Shown: positions 7,962-16,566, numbered from the stretch's first letter. The stretch: 34,846 bases of DNA from Thiopontia sp964344135 (GCA_964344135.1 CAYFMF010000017.1:1-34846); one strand, 5' to 3'. Notes: generated by a model not told the origin, from the letters alone. Made by a program: numbers and translations.

Positions 7962-7973
7962 ACGTCTGCAGGC

Positions 7974-8002
7974 TGGCGGTTTTGGATCTAATCTCGTAGA
8001 AT
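7974..8002 (+). promoter_or_regulatory. Possible tRNA-Ser promoter
   Basis: TAGAAT at 7997-8002 lies 11 bases before the tRNA-Ser 5' end, with a poor -35 (TGGCGG at 7974-7979, 17-base spacer). The position fits but the -35 match is weak. Confidence 0.4.
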
Positions 8003-8013
8003 TGCGAGCCTCT

Positions 8014-8105
8014 GGAGAGGTGACAGAGCTGGTTGAATGTACCGGTCTTGAAAACCGGCGTAGGTTAATAGCCTACCCAGGGTTCGAATCCCTGCCTCTC
8101 CGCCA
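8014..8105 (+). tRNA. tRNA-Ser (TGA)
   Basis: A 92-base class II tRNA. The acceptor stem pairs GGAGAGG with CCTCTCC, the anticodon stem CCGGT/ACCGG holds loop CTTGAAA (anticodon TGA), and there is a long variable arm (GTAGGTTAATAGCCTAC), T-arm GGGTTCGAATCCC and an encoded GCCA end. Confidence 0.95.
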
Positions 8106-8110
8106 AACAG

Positions 8111-8137
8111 AAAAATGCCCCGGAAACGGGGCGTTTT
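8111..8137 (+). terminator. Intrinsic terminator after tRNA-Ser
   Basis: GCCCCG (8117-8122) and CGGGGC (8127-8132) form a stem with a GAAA tetraloop, followed by GTTTT. Confidence 0.8.
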
Positions 8138-8302
8138 GGTGTTTGAGAGGGCGAATTCAACAATACCCCAAGGGTGCTTTTACCCCTTGAAAAGCAAAAA
8201 ACTTTCAGTCACTATCCCCTCTTCTCAGTTGAAATTGTGTGGAACCATCCCCATATCTGAGGTTCCAACCAGAGAGACATTATTACTTTTTTGAGGAAAC
8301 AC

Positions 8303-8971
8303 ATGAATCCAATCGAACAGACTCTAACCCGCAGCCAGGAGGCGACCCTTGCCACCAACAAGGTGATCAAGAGCACCTATACCCTGCTCTCTGCGACCCT
8401 GCTCTTCAGCGCCCTGATGGCGACTCTTTCAGTATTTGTTCAGGCACCCCCGGGGGCATACCTGCTCTCGATGCTGGGCTCTCTGGCGCTGATCTGGCTG
8501 GTTCTGCCACGTACTGCAAACTCTGCTGCCGGCCTTGGGGTGGTCTTCGCCATTACCGGCCTGATGGGGTTTGGCCTGGGCCCGATTCTGACCCAGTATC
8601 TCGCCCTTCCCAATGGTGGTGAGCTGATTGCAACCGCCTTCGGTGGAACCGGGATCATCTTCCTTGGTCTCTCGGGGTATGCCCTGAGTACCCGGAAGGA
8701 CTTCAGCTTCATGGGCGGATTCCTGATTGCCGGGATGCTGACGGTTCTGGTCATTGCACTGGCCAATATCTTCTTCTCCATTCCGGCACTCTCGCTGGGG
8801 ATCTCCGCTGCCATCATTCTGCTGATGAGCGGCTTTATCCTCTATGACACCAGCCGCATGATCCACGACCCCCATGCAAACTACATCATGATGACCGTTG
8901 GACTCTACCTGAATATCTTCAACCTCTTTATCCACCTGCTCCACCTTCTTGGTGCAATGCGGGACGAATAG
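8303..8971 (+). CDS. Bax inhibitor-1 / YccA family membrane protein
   Basis: A 222-aa inner-membrane protein with seven predicted helices. It has the BI-1 (UPF0005) features: a short charged N-terminus, evenly spaced hydrophobic segments, the FILYDTSRMIHD motif late in the protein, and the end helix LYLNIFNLFIHLLHLLGAM. E. coli YccA of this family interacts with the FtsH protease; some relatives are calcium-leak channels. The ATG at 8303 follows GAGGAAA; the TTG four codons earlier is less likely. It stands alone between two terminators. Confidence 0.9.
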   Translation: MNPIEQTLTRSQEATLATNKVIKSTYTLLSATLLFSALMATLSVFVQAPPGAYLLSMLGSLALIWLVLPRTANSAAGLGVVFAITGLMGFGLGPILTQYLALPNGGELIATAFGGTGIIFLGLSGYALSTRKDFSFMGGFLIAGMLTVLVIALANIFFSIPALSLGISAAIILLMSGFILYDTSRMIHDPHANYIMMTVGLYLNIFNLFIHLLHLLGAMRDE

Positions 8972-8994
8972 GGGCTGAGAACCTCATCAAGAGC

Positions 8995-9022
8995 AAAAGC
9001 CCCGCCCTGTCGGGGCTTTTTT
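8995..9022 (+). terminator. Intrinsic terminator after the BI-1 family gene
   Basis: AAAAGCCCCG, a 6-base loop, CGGGGCTTTTTT. A classic GC stem with a T-run. Confidence 0.9.
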
Positions 9023-9071
9023 CATCAGCTGCTCCCCAAACGGCTGAGAGCCGGTAACAGAGAGAAAACAT

Positions 9072-9251
9072 ATGGACTGGATGAAAATCGGGACCGCCCT
9101 GCTTCTGCTGATGATGATCATCTACCTCTTCCCCAGGGCGAAGGAGATGATGACCCACTCCCCAAAGGCGGAGCCGGGTGAGTGGCAGACAGCCATTCTC
9201 CCCATCCTGGCGGTGATCCTCTTCGTAATGGTGCTGATCGCTCTGGTATAG
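9072..9251 (+). CDS. Small two-helix membrane protein
   Basis: A 59-aa protein read directly from the sequence. It starts MDWMKIGTALLLLMMIIYLF (helix 1), has a short polar loop with charged residues (PRAKEMMTHSPKAEPGEWQ) and ends with helix 2 (ILPILAVILFVMVLIALV). A purine-rich stretch (AGAGAGAAAA) precedes the ATG. The stop is eight bases before the next ORF. No function is recognised. Clean hydropathy and tight spacing argue that it is a real gene. Confidence 0.7.
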   Translation: MDWMKIGTALLLLMMIIYLFPRAKEMMTHSPKAEPGEWQTAILPILAVILFVMVLIALV

Positions 9252-9259
9252 TGAGCCCC

Positions 9260-9466
9260 ATGGCGGAGATGAGCTACTACGATGCAGTCTGCAGAATGAT
9301 CGAACTCAATGTCGATCCCGACTACATGGAGGGGTGGATGGGCGGCTATCTGCGCAATCCGCGGCGCGAGGAGAGTGAGATCACACAGGAGTACTCCTCA
9401 GGCTTCGAGGATGGATTGGAGCGCGATACCCGCCACTTCTGCAGCTGGGTGATTCCACTCAAGTAA
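9260..9466 (+). CDS. Small soluble protein of unknown function
   Basis: A 68-aa acidic protein starting MAEMSYYDAVCRMIELNVDP, with many aromatic residues, two cysteines (C11 and C61) and no signal or membrane segment. The ATG at 9260 follows the 59-aa ORF by eight bases; the reading frame is open further upstream, but that overlaps the 59-aa ORF. It converges on dsrS with a 20-base gap. Pairing with the membrane ORF suggests a two-gene unit. I do not recognise a family. Confidence 0.65.
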   Translation: MAEMSYYDAVCRMIELNVDPDYMEGWMGGYLRNPRREESEITQEYSSGFEDGLERDTRHFCSWVIPLK

Positions 9467-9486
9467 CCGGGGTCAAACCTCCCCCT

Positions 9487-10047
9487 CTACCGCATCTCGA
9501 TCCCGACAATCCCCTCAAGTGACTGCCGGAGTCTGGAGATCATGTCCGGGGACTCAATTTCCATCATCTGATCGCTGATCCAGCGGTTATCCTGGTCATC
9601 TCCCATCAGCTGCCCCACCTTTTCGCCAAAATAGCGGAGAAAATGGTAACTGGGCCCATCCTCACCATAACTGAAGGCGGCATAGTCACTGGAGCGCTTG
9701 TTGATCAGGCTCACCAGCTCGGCACGATCGGGGGGCGACTCACCCCCCAGATCACTGTAGTTATCAAGGATGATCTGGAGAAAGCGGGAGGCCATTGCTC
9801 CGATAAATTGTGCCCGATCCTCTGGCTCCATCGCCTCATAGATCAGGCGGTCAGTGACCTGCATCAGAAAGATCAGCGTCTCTGTGGTCACCTCCATCCC
9901 CTGTGCCTTGGAGGTAAAGTAGAAGCGCTCATCCTGTAGCCCGCGGACCGTACTCAGTGCGATCTTCCAGCAGTTGTAGGCCAGTGATTCGGCGACCTGG
10001 GTCAGATCACGATCACTGCTCTTGTGCCATTTATGTACAACCCGCAT
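9487..10047 (-). CDS. dsrS: Sulfur oxidation protein DsrS
   Basis: A 186-aa soluble, mostly helical cytoplasmic protein beginning MRVVHKWHKSSDRDLTQVAE. The assignment rests mainly on position: it is the last gene of the dsr operon after dsrR, as in Allochromatium vinosum, where DsrS has been reported to affect dsr expression, probably after transcription. No catalytic motif or cysteine pair is seen; the sequence suggests a helical bundle. It is separated from dsrR by 115 bases that hold a long-range hairpin. Confidence 0.8.
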   Translation of the reverse strand: MRVVHKWHKSSDRDLTQVAESLAYNCWKIALSTVRGLQDERFYFTSKAQGMEVTTETLIFLMQVTDRLIYEAMEPEDRAQFIGAMASRFLQIILDNYSDLGGESPPDRAELVSLINKRSSDYAAFSYGEDGPSYHFLRYFGEKVGQLMGDDQDNRWISDQMMEIESPDMISRLRQSLEGIVGIEMR

Positions 10048-10067
10048 TGTAATTACTCATGTCATCT

Positions 10068-10134
10068 CTGGGCGGCCCAATAGCCGCGTTAGAAAATGGT
10101 CTTTAGTATTCCGCCTTACTCCTGTGCCGCCCAG
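10068..10134 (-). promoter_or_regulatory. Long-range hairpin between dsrR and dsrS
   Basis: CTGGGCGGC (10068-10076) is the exact complement of GCCGCCCAG (10126-10134), enclosing 49 bases. In the dsr mRNA this 9-bp stem would lie just before dsrS. It has no T-run, so it is not a usual terminator. It may be a processing or stability element. Confidence 0.5.
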
Positions 10135-10162
10135 AAACGGCCTGAGCAACCACAGAGTCTGA

Positions 10163-10489
10163 CTACTGTTTCTTCTTTTTGCCTGGTGCAACATAGGTGG
10201 GATCGTTGGGGTTGAGGACGATCAGGCTCATCTCCCCCCCATCCAGCTCGACATAGTCGAGCGTTGCATCCTCCAGATACTCCCGCAGCTCCTCATTGAT
10301 GAAGAGTGTAACTCCACCGAAATCGAACTGGAGATCCTTCTCCCGCTCCTCGTCAAAGCCGATTCCGTAGTCGTAGCCACCATCCGGGGCCTCCTTGATG
10401 GCAACCCGCAACCCCAGCTCCTCCTCAATTCCACCGCTCTCCATGGAGTGTCGAATAAACTCCAGTGCACTCTCCGTAACTGTAATCAT
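10163..10489 (-). CDS. dsrR: A-type carrier-like protein DsrR
   Basis: A 108-aa protein with the IscA/ErpA fold (ITVTESALEFIRHSM..., GLRVAIKEAPDGGYDYGIGF, a terminal basic tail GKKKKQ). The three cysteines that bind Fe-S clusters in IscA are absent; the protein has no cysteine at all. The same is known for A. vinosum DsrR, which is needed for efficient sulfur oxidation and has been linked to dsr expression rather than cluster delivery. The start overlaps the dsrN stop by four bases. Confidence 0.9.
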   Translation of the reverse strand: MITVTESALEFIRHSMESGGIEEELGLRVAIKEAPDGGYDYGIGFDEEREKDLQFDFGGVTLFINEELREYLEDATLDYVELDGGEMSLIVLNPNDPTYVAPGKKKKQ

Positions 10490-11868
10490 CGCTCTTCCCT
10501 GTCTCTCTTGTCCCTGTTGATCCTGTACGCTCTGACCCGCTCAACAAACCCTTTAACCCAGGGGTTCTGTCGGGTATTCCGCTGATGAAGATAACTGGCC
10601 AGAAGGTTTTTGTAAACAATGCCATCCCGTTTTCCATCAACCCCAAAACCACGCCGGATGGCATAGGCAAACTCCGTCCCCTGATCCAGATTTTCCAGCG
10701 CGGAGTAGTGGAACTCGTGGGCCGGCGTCTCTTCTGCCTCTCCACTGCGCTGGAAGCGGGCATACCCCCTCCCCTGTGGCCGTTTGTGCATCCTGCAGTC
10801 GGCAGCCACCACCCCCACCATCTGCCGTGACTCCTCTCCCCACTCGATCTGGCGCGAGAGGTACATCAGCCCGCCACACTCGGCATAGGCCGGGATCCCT
10901 GACTCGATCGCCTCGCGGATCTGGGTGCGCATGGCGCTGTTCTGCTCCAGCTGCTCCATATGGGTCTCCGGGAAGCCCCCTCCAATCAAGAGGCCATCCA
11001 GCTCCGGCAGTGTCTGGTCATGGATCGGACTGAAGGGGACCAGCTCCACCCCCTGTCGGCGGAAGGCCTCAAGATCAGCCGCATAGTAGAAGCCGAAGGC
11101 CTCATCGCGGGCGATGCCGATACGCAGATCGGCAGGAGGAGGAGCCATCGGGTCAGGGGCGGCGTTCTCCGGCTCCTGTCCCTCCGCTGTCCGGGTCAGC
11201 TCCAGCAGCCGATCGAGGTCTACCTGCTGCTCAATGACATGGCGGATGGAGTCAATCTTGTTGCGTGCCTCATGGGCCTCATTGCTGGGGACCAGCCCGA
11301 GGTGGCGCTCGACAATCTCCAGCTCCGGCTGACGTCCGATCGTACCGAGCACCGCGAGATCGGTGTAGTGCTCCACCACCTGCAGCAACTTTTTCTCATG
11401 GCGCGAACCGCCGGTCTGGTTGAGAATCACCCCTGAAAAGCGAATCTGCGGATCAAAATTCTGGTACCCCTGCAGCAGGGGTGCAATGCCACGGGTGATC
11501 CCGTTGGTGTTGATGACCAGCACCACAGGGAGATCCAACAGCTTCGCCAGCGCCCCATTGCTGTCACTCCCATCCAGTGAGAGGCCATCATAGAGCCCCT
11601 TGTTCCCCTCCACCAGCACCAGATCGGAGCCACTCTGCTCCTCATGGTAACGAGAGAGGATCTCCTCCCGCTCCATGGTATAGAAGTCGAGCGTGTGACA
11701 GGGGGCTCCAGAGGCCATTGAGAGCCACATCGGATCGATATAGTCCGGCCCCTTCTTGAAGGGTGCTACCGAGAGCCCGCGCGCCGCATAAGCGGCACAG
11801 AGACCGAGTGTAACCGTGGTTTTGCCCGAGGACTTATGGGCGGCTGAGATATAGAGCTGACTGACCAT
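10486..11868 (-). CDS. dsrN: Sirohaem amidase DsrN (CbiA-like)
   Basis: A 460-aa glutamine amidotransferase related to cobyrinic acid a,c-diamide synthase. DsrN is thought to amidate sirohaem for DsrAB. The N-terminal ATP-binding domain has the P-loop AAHKSSGKTTVT and the substrate region GPDYIDPMW. The C-terminal class I amidotransferase domain has the nucleophile in YAECGGLMYLS and the late His motif HEFHYS. The ATG at 11868 (MVSQLYISAAHKSSGKTT) matches the family start; the frame is open 11 codons further. 170 bases separate it from dsrP. Confidence 0.93.
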   Translation of the reverse strand: MVSQLYISAAHKSSGKTTVTLGLCAAYAARGLSVAPFKKGPDYIDPMWLSMASGAPCHTLDFYTMEREEILSRYHEEQSGSDLVLVEGNKGLYDGLSLDGSDSNGALAKLLDLPVVLVINTNGITRGIAPLLQGYQNFDPQIRFSGVILNQTGGSRHEKKLLQVVEHYTDLAVLGTIGRQPELEIVERHLGLVPSNEAHEARNKIDSIRHVIEQQVDLDRLLELTRTAEGQEPENAAPDPMAPPPADLRIGIARDEAFGFYYAADLEAFRRQGVELVPFSPIHDQTLPELDGLLIGGGFPETHMEQLEQNSAMRTQIREAIESGIPAYAECGGLMYLSRQIEWGEESRQMVGVVAADCRMHKRPQGRGYARFQRSGEAEETPAHEFHYSALENLDQGTEFAYAIRRGFGVDGKRDGIVYKNLLASYLHQRNTRQNPWVKGFVERVRAYRINRDKRDREER

Positions 11869-12014
11869 TCTGCAAATTATATAGCACCCATACAGCAGCA
11901 ACCGCTGCCCCAGAGCACCATTCGGAGAGGGAGTGTGGTTCTGCAGGTGGCGGTTTCAACAGGCTCCTCGAAACCCCCATGAAACCTCTTGCCGGGAGGC
12001 CGCCCGTTATGCCA

Positions 12015-12037
12015 CCGGGATCAGGAAGAGATCCCGG
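12015..12037 (-). promoter_or_regulatory. Hairpin directly after dsrP
   Basis: CCGGGATC (12015-12022) pairs with GATCCCGG (12030-12037) around a 7-base loop, one base after the dsrP stop on the minus strand. There is no T-run. It may protect or delimit the dsrP 3' end in the dsrP-dsrN gap of 170 bases, where I see no promoter. Confidence 0.5.
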
Positions 12038-12038
12038 A

Positions 12039-13268
12039 TCAGCAGGGAACCTCTACTGCATCTCCCGTAGACTCTGCATACGTATGTTCTGCACTGAGAT
12101 TATTGGGCACAAGGCGAAGCACCTTGATTGCGAACAGGAAGAGCGCAATCGCCAGGGCGATACCGCCCACCCCCAACAGGATCTCTGGAGCAGATGGAAC
12201 ATAGCTGTTGACCACACCGTCATTGAAGCTGCTGCTCACCTCTTTTCCGGGGAAGAGCATCAGTGGGAAGGCCTGGCCACCAATTACAATACCGTAAACT
12301 TGGGCAATACCGCCTACGATCACCAGCAGACAGGCCACAATCAGTGACTGGTGATCATGACGGAAGGCTGGATGGTAGATCAGCACCAGCGGTACGATGC
12401 CACCGAGGAATACCTGTACTCCCCAGAAGAGGAAGGTGTAGATCCCGCCATCCATCAGGATAAAGCGCTCGAACTCGCCATGCTCTGCGGCATAGAGGTT
12501 GGTCAGGTGGAACACCACCGTGAAGTAGAGAACCGCAGCCACGAAGACCCCAAACAGGAACTTCAGGCGCACAATCAGATCGGCACTGATGGAGCGCTCC
12601 TCCAGGCGGAAGATCCCCATCAACAGAAGCAGGAAGATCGCCTTGCCAAAGGCGAAGGACATGATAATGAACATTGGCGCCATGATGGCAGCATCATATC
12701 CCTGACGTGCAGAGAGGAAGCCGAAGATGGAGCCGGTACCGGTGGTCAGCGCAAGACGCCAGAGGAATGCAGCCGTACCCGCCTTGTGTGTATGCTTGTG
12801 CATTGCCGGATCAAACATGGTCCAGAGATAGGTCAGCACAATGACGAAGAAGCCGGTATAGAGGTAGATATTCCAGGCAAAGATCGACTTGAAGTTGTAT
12901 TGGGTCATCGCCACGATCAGACGATCGGCCCGCCCCAGGTCGAGCACCAGCACCGCCAGACCGCCCGCAAGCAGGGTCAGGGCGAGGACAGCTGACATCC
13001 GCGCCATCGGCTTGTAGATCTTCTGGTTGAATACAGAGGAGATCGAGGCGATGTTAAGCGCCCCGGAGGCGGCAACAATCAGGAAGATGGCAAACACATG
13101 CGGCATGCCCCAGACAATCTGGTTGTTCATTCCGGTTGCATGGTGGCCACTATGCTCCATGTAGAAGAAGGAGCCGGCAGCAAGCAGGATGAAAAATCCA
13201 AGTGCTCCCATCAGCCCCCAGTACCCAAGACTACGACCCTCAATTCCGCTGTAGACGACTCTCTTCAT
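12039..13268 (-). CDS. dsrP: DsrP, NrfD-family membrane subunit
   Basis: A 409-aa integral membrane protein of the NrfD/PsrC family with about ten helices. It is the quinone-interacting membrane subunit of the DsrMKJOP complex and pairs with the periplasmic iron-sulfur protein DsrO. The start at ATG 13268 (MKRVVYSGIEGRS) lies seven bases after AGGAG; the GTG one codon upstream is too close. Helices are evident across the protein (for example YWGLMGALGFFILLAAGSFF). It follows dsrO by 10 bases. Confidence 0.93.
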   Translation of the reverse strand: MKRVVYSGIEGRSLGYWGLMGALGFFILLAAGSFFYMEHSGHHATGMNNQIVWGMPHVFAIFLIVAASGALNIASISSVFNQKIYKPMARMSAVLALTLLAGGLAVLVLDLGRADRLIVAMTQYNFKSIFAWNIYLYTGFFVIVLTYLWTMFDPAMHKHTHKAGTAAFLWRLALTTGTGSIFGFLSARQGYDAAIMAPMFIIMSFAFGKAIFLLLLMGIFRLEERSISADLIVRLKFLFGVFVAAVLYFTVVFHLTNLYAAEHGEFERFILMDGGIYTFLFWGVQVFLGGIVPLVLIYHPAFRHDHQSLIVACLLVIVGGIAQVYGIVIGGQAFPLMLFPGKEVSSSFNDGVVNSYVPSAPEILLGVGGIALAIALFLFAIKVLRLVPNNLSAEHTYAESTGDAVEVPC

Positions 13269-13278
13269 CACTCTACTC

Positions 13279-14067
13279 CTAAATCCCGCTGTAACGAATG
13301 GCTGGATTCAATCCAAGATCGGCTCGAATCTGGCTGCTGTTGACCTCCGCCAACCTCTTGGAGATTGCACTGTTGGGGTCATTCAGGTCACCAAACATCA
13401 TTGCACCACTGCTGCACTTCTCAACACAGGCCGGCTGCTCCCCACGATCCACACGGTGAACACAGAGGGTGCAGGACTCAACCGTCCCCTTTCCACGCGG
13501 CGCATGGCTCTTCTGGTCATGCAGCGACTCATGGACAAAGGAGCGCGCCTTGTAGGGGCAGGCCATCATGCAGTAGCGGCATCCGATACAGATATGCTTG
13601 TCAACCAGTACAATCCCGTCGGCGCGCTTCATCGAGGCACCGGTTGGGCAGACATCGACGCAGGCGGGCTTCTCACAGTGCTGACACATCATCGGCAGCT
13701 GGTTCGTGTGCCCTGTCTGCTTGTCACGGAGCGTTACGGTACGGATCCACTGCGCCTTCTGCTCAGGACTGGAGTGTGACTCGTCGCTTGATCCTGCTCC
13801 CCAGCCATTCTCCTGCTGACAGGCGGTGACACAGTCGCTGCACCCTTCTGCGCACCTGGTTGTATCGACCAGCATCCCCCAGCGCTTGCTGCTGCTTGCC
13901 CCCTGTGGCTGCTCCTGATCCGCATGGGCAATGGTCATCAGGGTGATGCCCGGAGCGATTACAGCGGTTGCACCGGCAGCCTGAGCCAGAAAACGTCGGC
14001 GTGCCTTGCTCTCCAACTGAGCGTTCTGCTCCTCAATCTGTTGAGACTGGTTTCGGTTATTGCTCAT
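13279..14067 (-). CDS. dsrO: DsrO, periplasmic four-cluster ferredoxin
   Basis: A 262-aa electron-transfer subunit of DsrMKJOP. A Tat signal with twin arginines lies at residues 22-40 (ARRRFLAQAAGATAVIAPG), so the protein is exported folded. Cysteine groups for four [4Fe-4S] clusters follow: CAEGCSDCVTAC, CQHCEKPACVDVC, CIGCRYCMMAC and CTLC...CVEKC. The start at ATG 14067 overlaps the dsrJ stop by four bases; the open frame to 14109 runs into dsrJ and is not used. Confidence 0.95.
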   Translation of the reverse strand: MSNNRNQSQQIEEQNAQLESKARRRFLAQAAGATAVIAPGITLMTIAHADQEQPQGASSSKRWGMLVDTTRCAEGCSDCVTACQQENGWGAGSSDESHSSPEQKAQWIRTVTLRDKQTGHTNQLPMMCQHCEKPACVDVCPTGASMKRADGIVLVDKHICIGCRYCMMACPYKARSFVHESLHDQKSHAPRGKGTVESCTLCVHRVDRGEQPACVEKCSSGAMMFGDLNDPNSAISKRLAEVNSSQIRADLGLNPAIRYSGI

Positions 14068-14486
14068 TTTGCGGCACTCTCCACCAAATCGGGGGTTGTT
14101 GTATGACACTCAAAACAGTCAATACTGACAGATGCAAAGGTGTGACAACCACTACAGAACTGCCCCTCGGCATTGACCGAGAGGTAACTTCCGTGGTCAT
14201 CCTGCTCGGCATGACAGTTGACGCACTCCTTGATGCTGCCATCGACGGGGCGGATTCCCTGACGCAGGGTACGGTCACGGTCATGCCTCAACAGCTCCAT
14301 GTGGTTGCGGCGCATCCATCCGGTCTCACGAACACAGCCTTCTCCCGCATTGGCACCAGTGGTTGAGCTGGCACCGGCCTGGCCCCCGCTCTGAACCACC
14401 GAGCTGAACCCCATCAGGAGACCCAGAATCAGTGCCGCAACTCCGGCACGCTGTTTTACAATCTGCTTTGACACTCGTGACAACAT
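14064..14486 (-). CDS. dsrJ: DsrJ, triheme cytochrome c
   Basis: A 140-aa periplasmic cytochrome anchored by an uncleaved-looking N-terminal helix (VAALILGLLMGFSSVV). Three CxxCH haem motifs are present: CVNCH, CSGCH and CFECH. An extra cysteine at residue 51 (GCVRETGW) matches the unusual cysteine described as a haem ligand in A. vinosum DsrJ. The ATG at 14486 is chosen over the GTG one codon upstream. It is part of DsrMKJOP, between dsrL and dsrO. Confidence 0.95.
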   Translation of the reverse strand: MLSRVSKQIVKQRAGVAALILGLLMGFSSVVQSGGQAGASSTTGANAGEGCVRETGWMRRNHMELLRHDRDRTLRQGIRPVDGSIKECVNCHAEQDDHGSYLSVNAEGQFCSGCHTFASVSIDCFECHTTTPDLVESAAK

Positions 14487-14515
14487 CACATTCAGCCTCT
14501 GGTTATAAACAGTTA

Positions 14516-16495
14516 CTACTCACCAAGCCCCATCTGGATGTAGCCGGTTGGGCAGACATCGGCACAGATATGACAGCCGACACACTTGCTGTAGTCGGTA
14601 TCAACATAGCGCCCCAGTGCACTCTCGTTCTTGCGAACCTTGAATACCGCATCCTGAGGACAGAAGATCACGCAGTTGTCACACTCGAAGCACATGCCGC
14701 AGCTCATGCAGCGCTTGGCCTCTGCAACCGCGGTATCCCTGTCGAGCCCCACCATGCGCTCCTCAAAGTTCTGCAGAACGGCCTCGGAGTCCACCTCCTT
14801 GAAGCTGCGGTGGTTACGCGGGGTATCCTCGAAATGGCCCAGGAAGAGCTTTTCGTGGGTAATGACCGAGGCGAAGGAGCGATCCTCATAGTTGTGGATC
14901 GCAAACTTGCTGGAAGAGGTGCCACGCAGCCCATCCTCCTTCTCCTTGCCTGCCCCCTCGGACTGGAAGTGCTCAGGCTCAAGACCCGCCTTCTCCAGCT
15001 GCTCCATCAGCTGGAAGTGGTGCACATCCACCTTGGGGCGTACCTTCTGCTGCTTCTCGCTCAGGTAGTCATTGATGGACTCAACGGCAACCGCGGCCTG
15101 GCCAATTGCGGTGGTCAGCAGGTGTGGGCGAACAATATCACCGGCAACGAAGTGTCCCGGCTTTCCCTTCACCTCATAGTTCTTGGTCGCATCAATCAGG
15201 CCACGACCATTGTCGAGATCCTCATACCCGGTAAAGTCACCGGTCTGGCCAATCGCAGCTGCGATCAGGGTACAGTCGATCACCTCTTCGGTCCCCTCGA
15301 TCGGCTCCGCCTTGCCACTCTCGTAGCTCAGCTGTACCACCTTGAGACCAGTCGCACGGCCATCGGCATCCACAACAACCTCAACCGGGCTCAGTGCGCC
15401 GCGAATCTCTACACCCTCACGCAGGGCATCATCAATCTCATGCTGTGCTGCATTCATGTTCTCAACCGGCTGACGGGAGATCAGCAGCACCTCTGCACCC
15501 TCGCGGGCGGCCGTTTCGGCCACATCATGGGCTGTATCCCCCATGATGATGTGTTCGGGGCGATCCTTCTCATGGACGGCATCAATATGGCCAATACGGC
15601 GCGCAACCGAGGCGACGTCGATGGAGGTATCACCACCACCCACAACGACCACCTTGCCGGAGACATGCTTCAGGCGTCCCGAGTTGAATGCCGCCAGGAA
15701 GGCGACACCGGTAATGCAGTTGGGAGCCTCTGCTCCGTCAATTGGAAGAGGACGACCCGCCTGTGCGCCAATCGCCCAGAAGATCGCATCAAACTCCTTC
15801 TCAACCTCTTCCACAGAGAGATCGGTCCCCACACGGGTATTGAGACGCAGCTCAACACCCATATCGGTAATACGCTTTACCTCACCGGCCAGCATCTCAC
15901 GTGGAGTACGGTAGCCAGGAATACCATAGACCATCATTCCACCGAGGGTGTCGTGGTCATCAAAGATGGTCGCACCATGACCCATCTTGCGCAGCTGATA
16001 GGCCGCCGCCAGCCCCGCCGGACCGCCACCGATAATGGCGACCTTCTTGCCGGTATCCTCACCAGACTCAAAGCCGAGACCACTCTCCAGGGCACTGTCA
16101 CCAATGAACTGGTCGATGGAGTTGATTCCAACGAAATCCTCCACCTCGTTGCGGTTACAACCATCCTGGCAGGGTGCAGGGCAGACACGCCCCATCGTGG
16201 ATGGGAACGGGTTGGCCTTTGAATAGAGACGGAATGCATGCTCCTCCATGGAGACCCCCTCCGGTGGGGTATCGATGCCGCGAACGATATCGAGCCAGCC
16301 ACGGACATCATGACCCGATGGGCAGCTTGCCTGACAGGGCGGGGTCTGGTGAACATAGGTGGGGCACTTGTGGGTCCAGCTGGACTGCCAGATCATCTCG
16401 TCATTATCGTAGAAGTGCGCCCCCTCCTCACGAGGATAGTCCTCATAACGGCGGTAGTTCAACTCTTTGTTCATCTCATCACTTGGCGTTGCCAT
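14516..16495 (-). CDS. dsrL: DsrL, NAD(P)H:acceptor iron-sulfur flavoprotein
   Basis: A 659-aa cytoplasmic protein resembling the small subunit of glutamate synthase. It binds DsrAB and serves as its redox partner in sulfur oxidation. Cysteine-rich segments near residues 54-58 and 105-113 (CPAPCQDGC) come first. The FAD-binding motif GGGPAGLAAAYQL lies near residue 157 and the NAD(P)-binding motif GGGDTSIDVASVARR near 290. A C-terminal two-cluster ferredoxin domain contains CMSCGMCFECDNC and CVGCHICADVCP. Presence of dsrL separates oxidative from most reductive Dsr systems. Confidence 0.95.
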   Translation of the reverse strand: MATPSDEMNKELNYRRYEDYPREEGAHFYDNDEMIWQSSWTHKCPTYVHQTPPCQASCPSGHDVRGWLDIVRGIDTPPEGVSMEEHAFRLYSKANPFPSTMGRVCPAPCQDGCNRNEVEDFVGINSIDQFIGDSALESGLGFESGEDTGKKVAIIGGGPAGLAAAYQLRKMGHGATIFDDHDTLGGMMVYGIPGYRTPREMLAGEVKRITDMGVELRLNTRVGTDLSVEEVEKEFDAIFWAIGAQAGRPLPIDGAEAPNCITGVAFLAAFNSGRLKHVSGKVVVVGGGDTSIDVASVARRIGHIDAVHEKDRPEHIIMGDTAHDVAETAAREGAEVLLISRQPVENMNAAQHEIDDALREGVEIRGALSPVEVVVDADGRATGLKVVQLSYESGKAEPIEGTEEVIDCTLIAAAIGQTGDFTGYEDLDNGRGLIDATKNYEVKGKPGHFVAGDIVRPHLLTTAIGQAAVAVESINDYLSEKQQKVRPKVDVHHFQLMEQLEKAGLEPEHFQSEGAGKEKEDGLRGTSSSKFAIHNYEDRSFASVITHEKLFLGHFEDTPRNHRSFKEVDSEAVLQNFEERMVGLDRDTAVAEAKRCMSCGMCFECDNCVIFCPQDAVFKVRKNESALGRYVDTDYSKCVGCHICADVCPTGYIQMGLGE

Positions 16496-16566
16496 TGTCA
16501 GATGCTCCTATCTAAATTAAATATCTCTATTAATACTCGACCAATGTGCAGCTCAACGGCCACCCA

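Noticed and set aside
10163..10489. DsrR as a working Fe-S carrier, or as a decayed gene because it lacks cysteines
   Set aside because: Loss of the three IscA cysteines is a known property of DsrR, and the frame and the overlap with dsrN are intact.
14432..16222. A 596-aa open frame on the plus strand
   Set aside because: It is antisense to dsrL, which has complete motifs. The translation is low-complexity with many His, Gln and Leu and no domain; it is a shadow frame.
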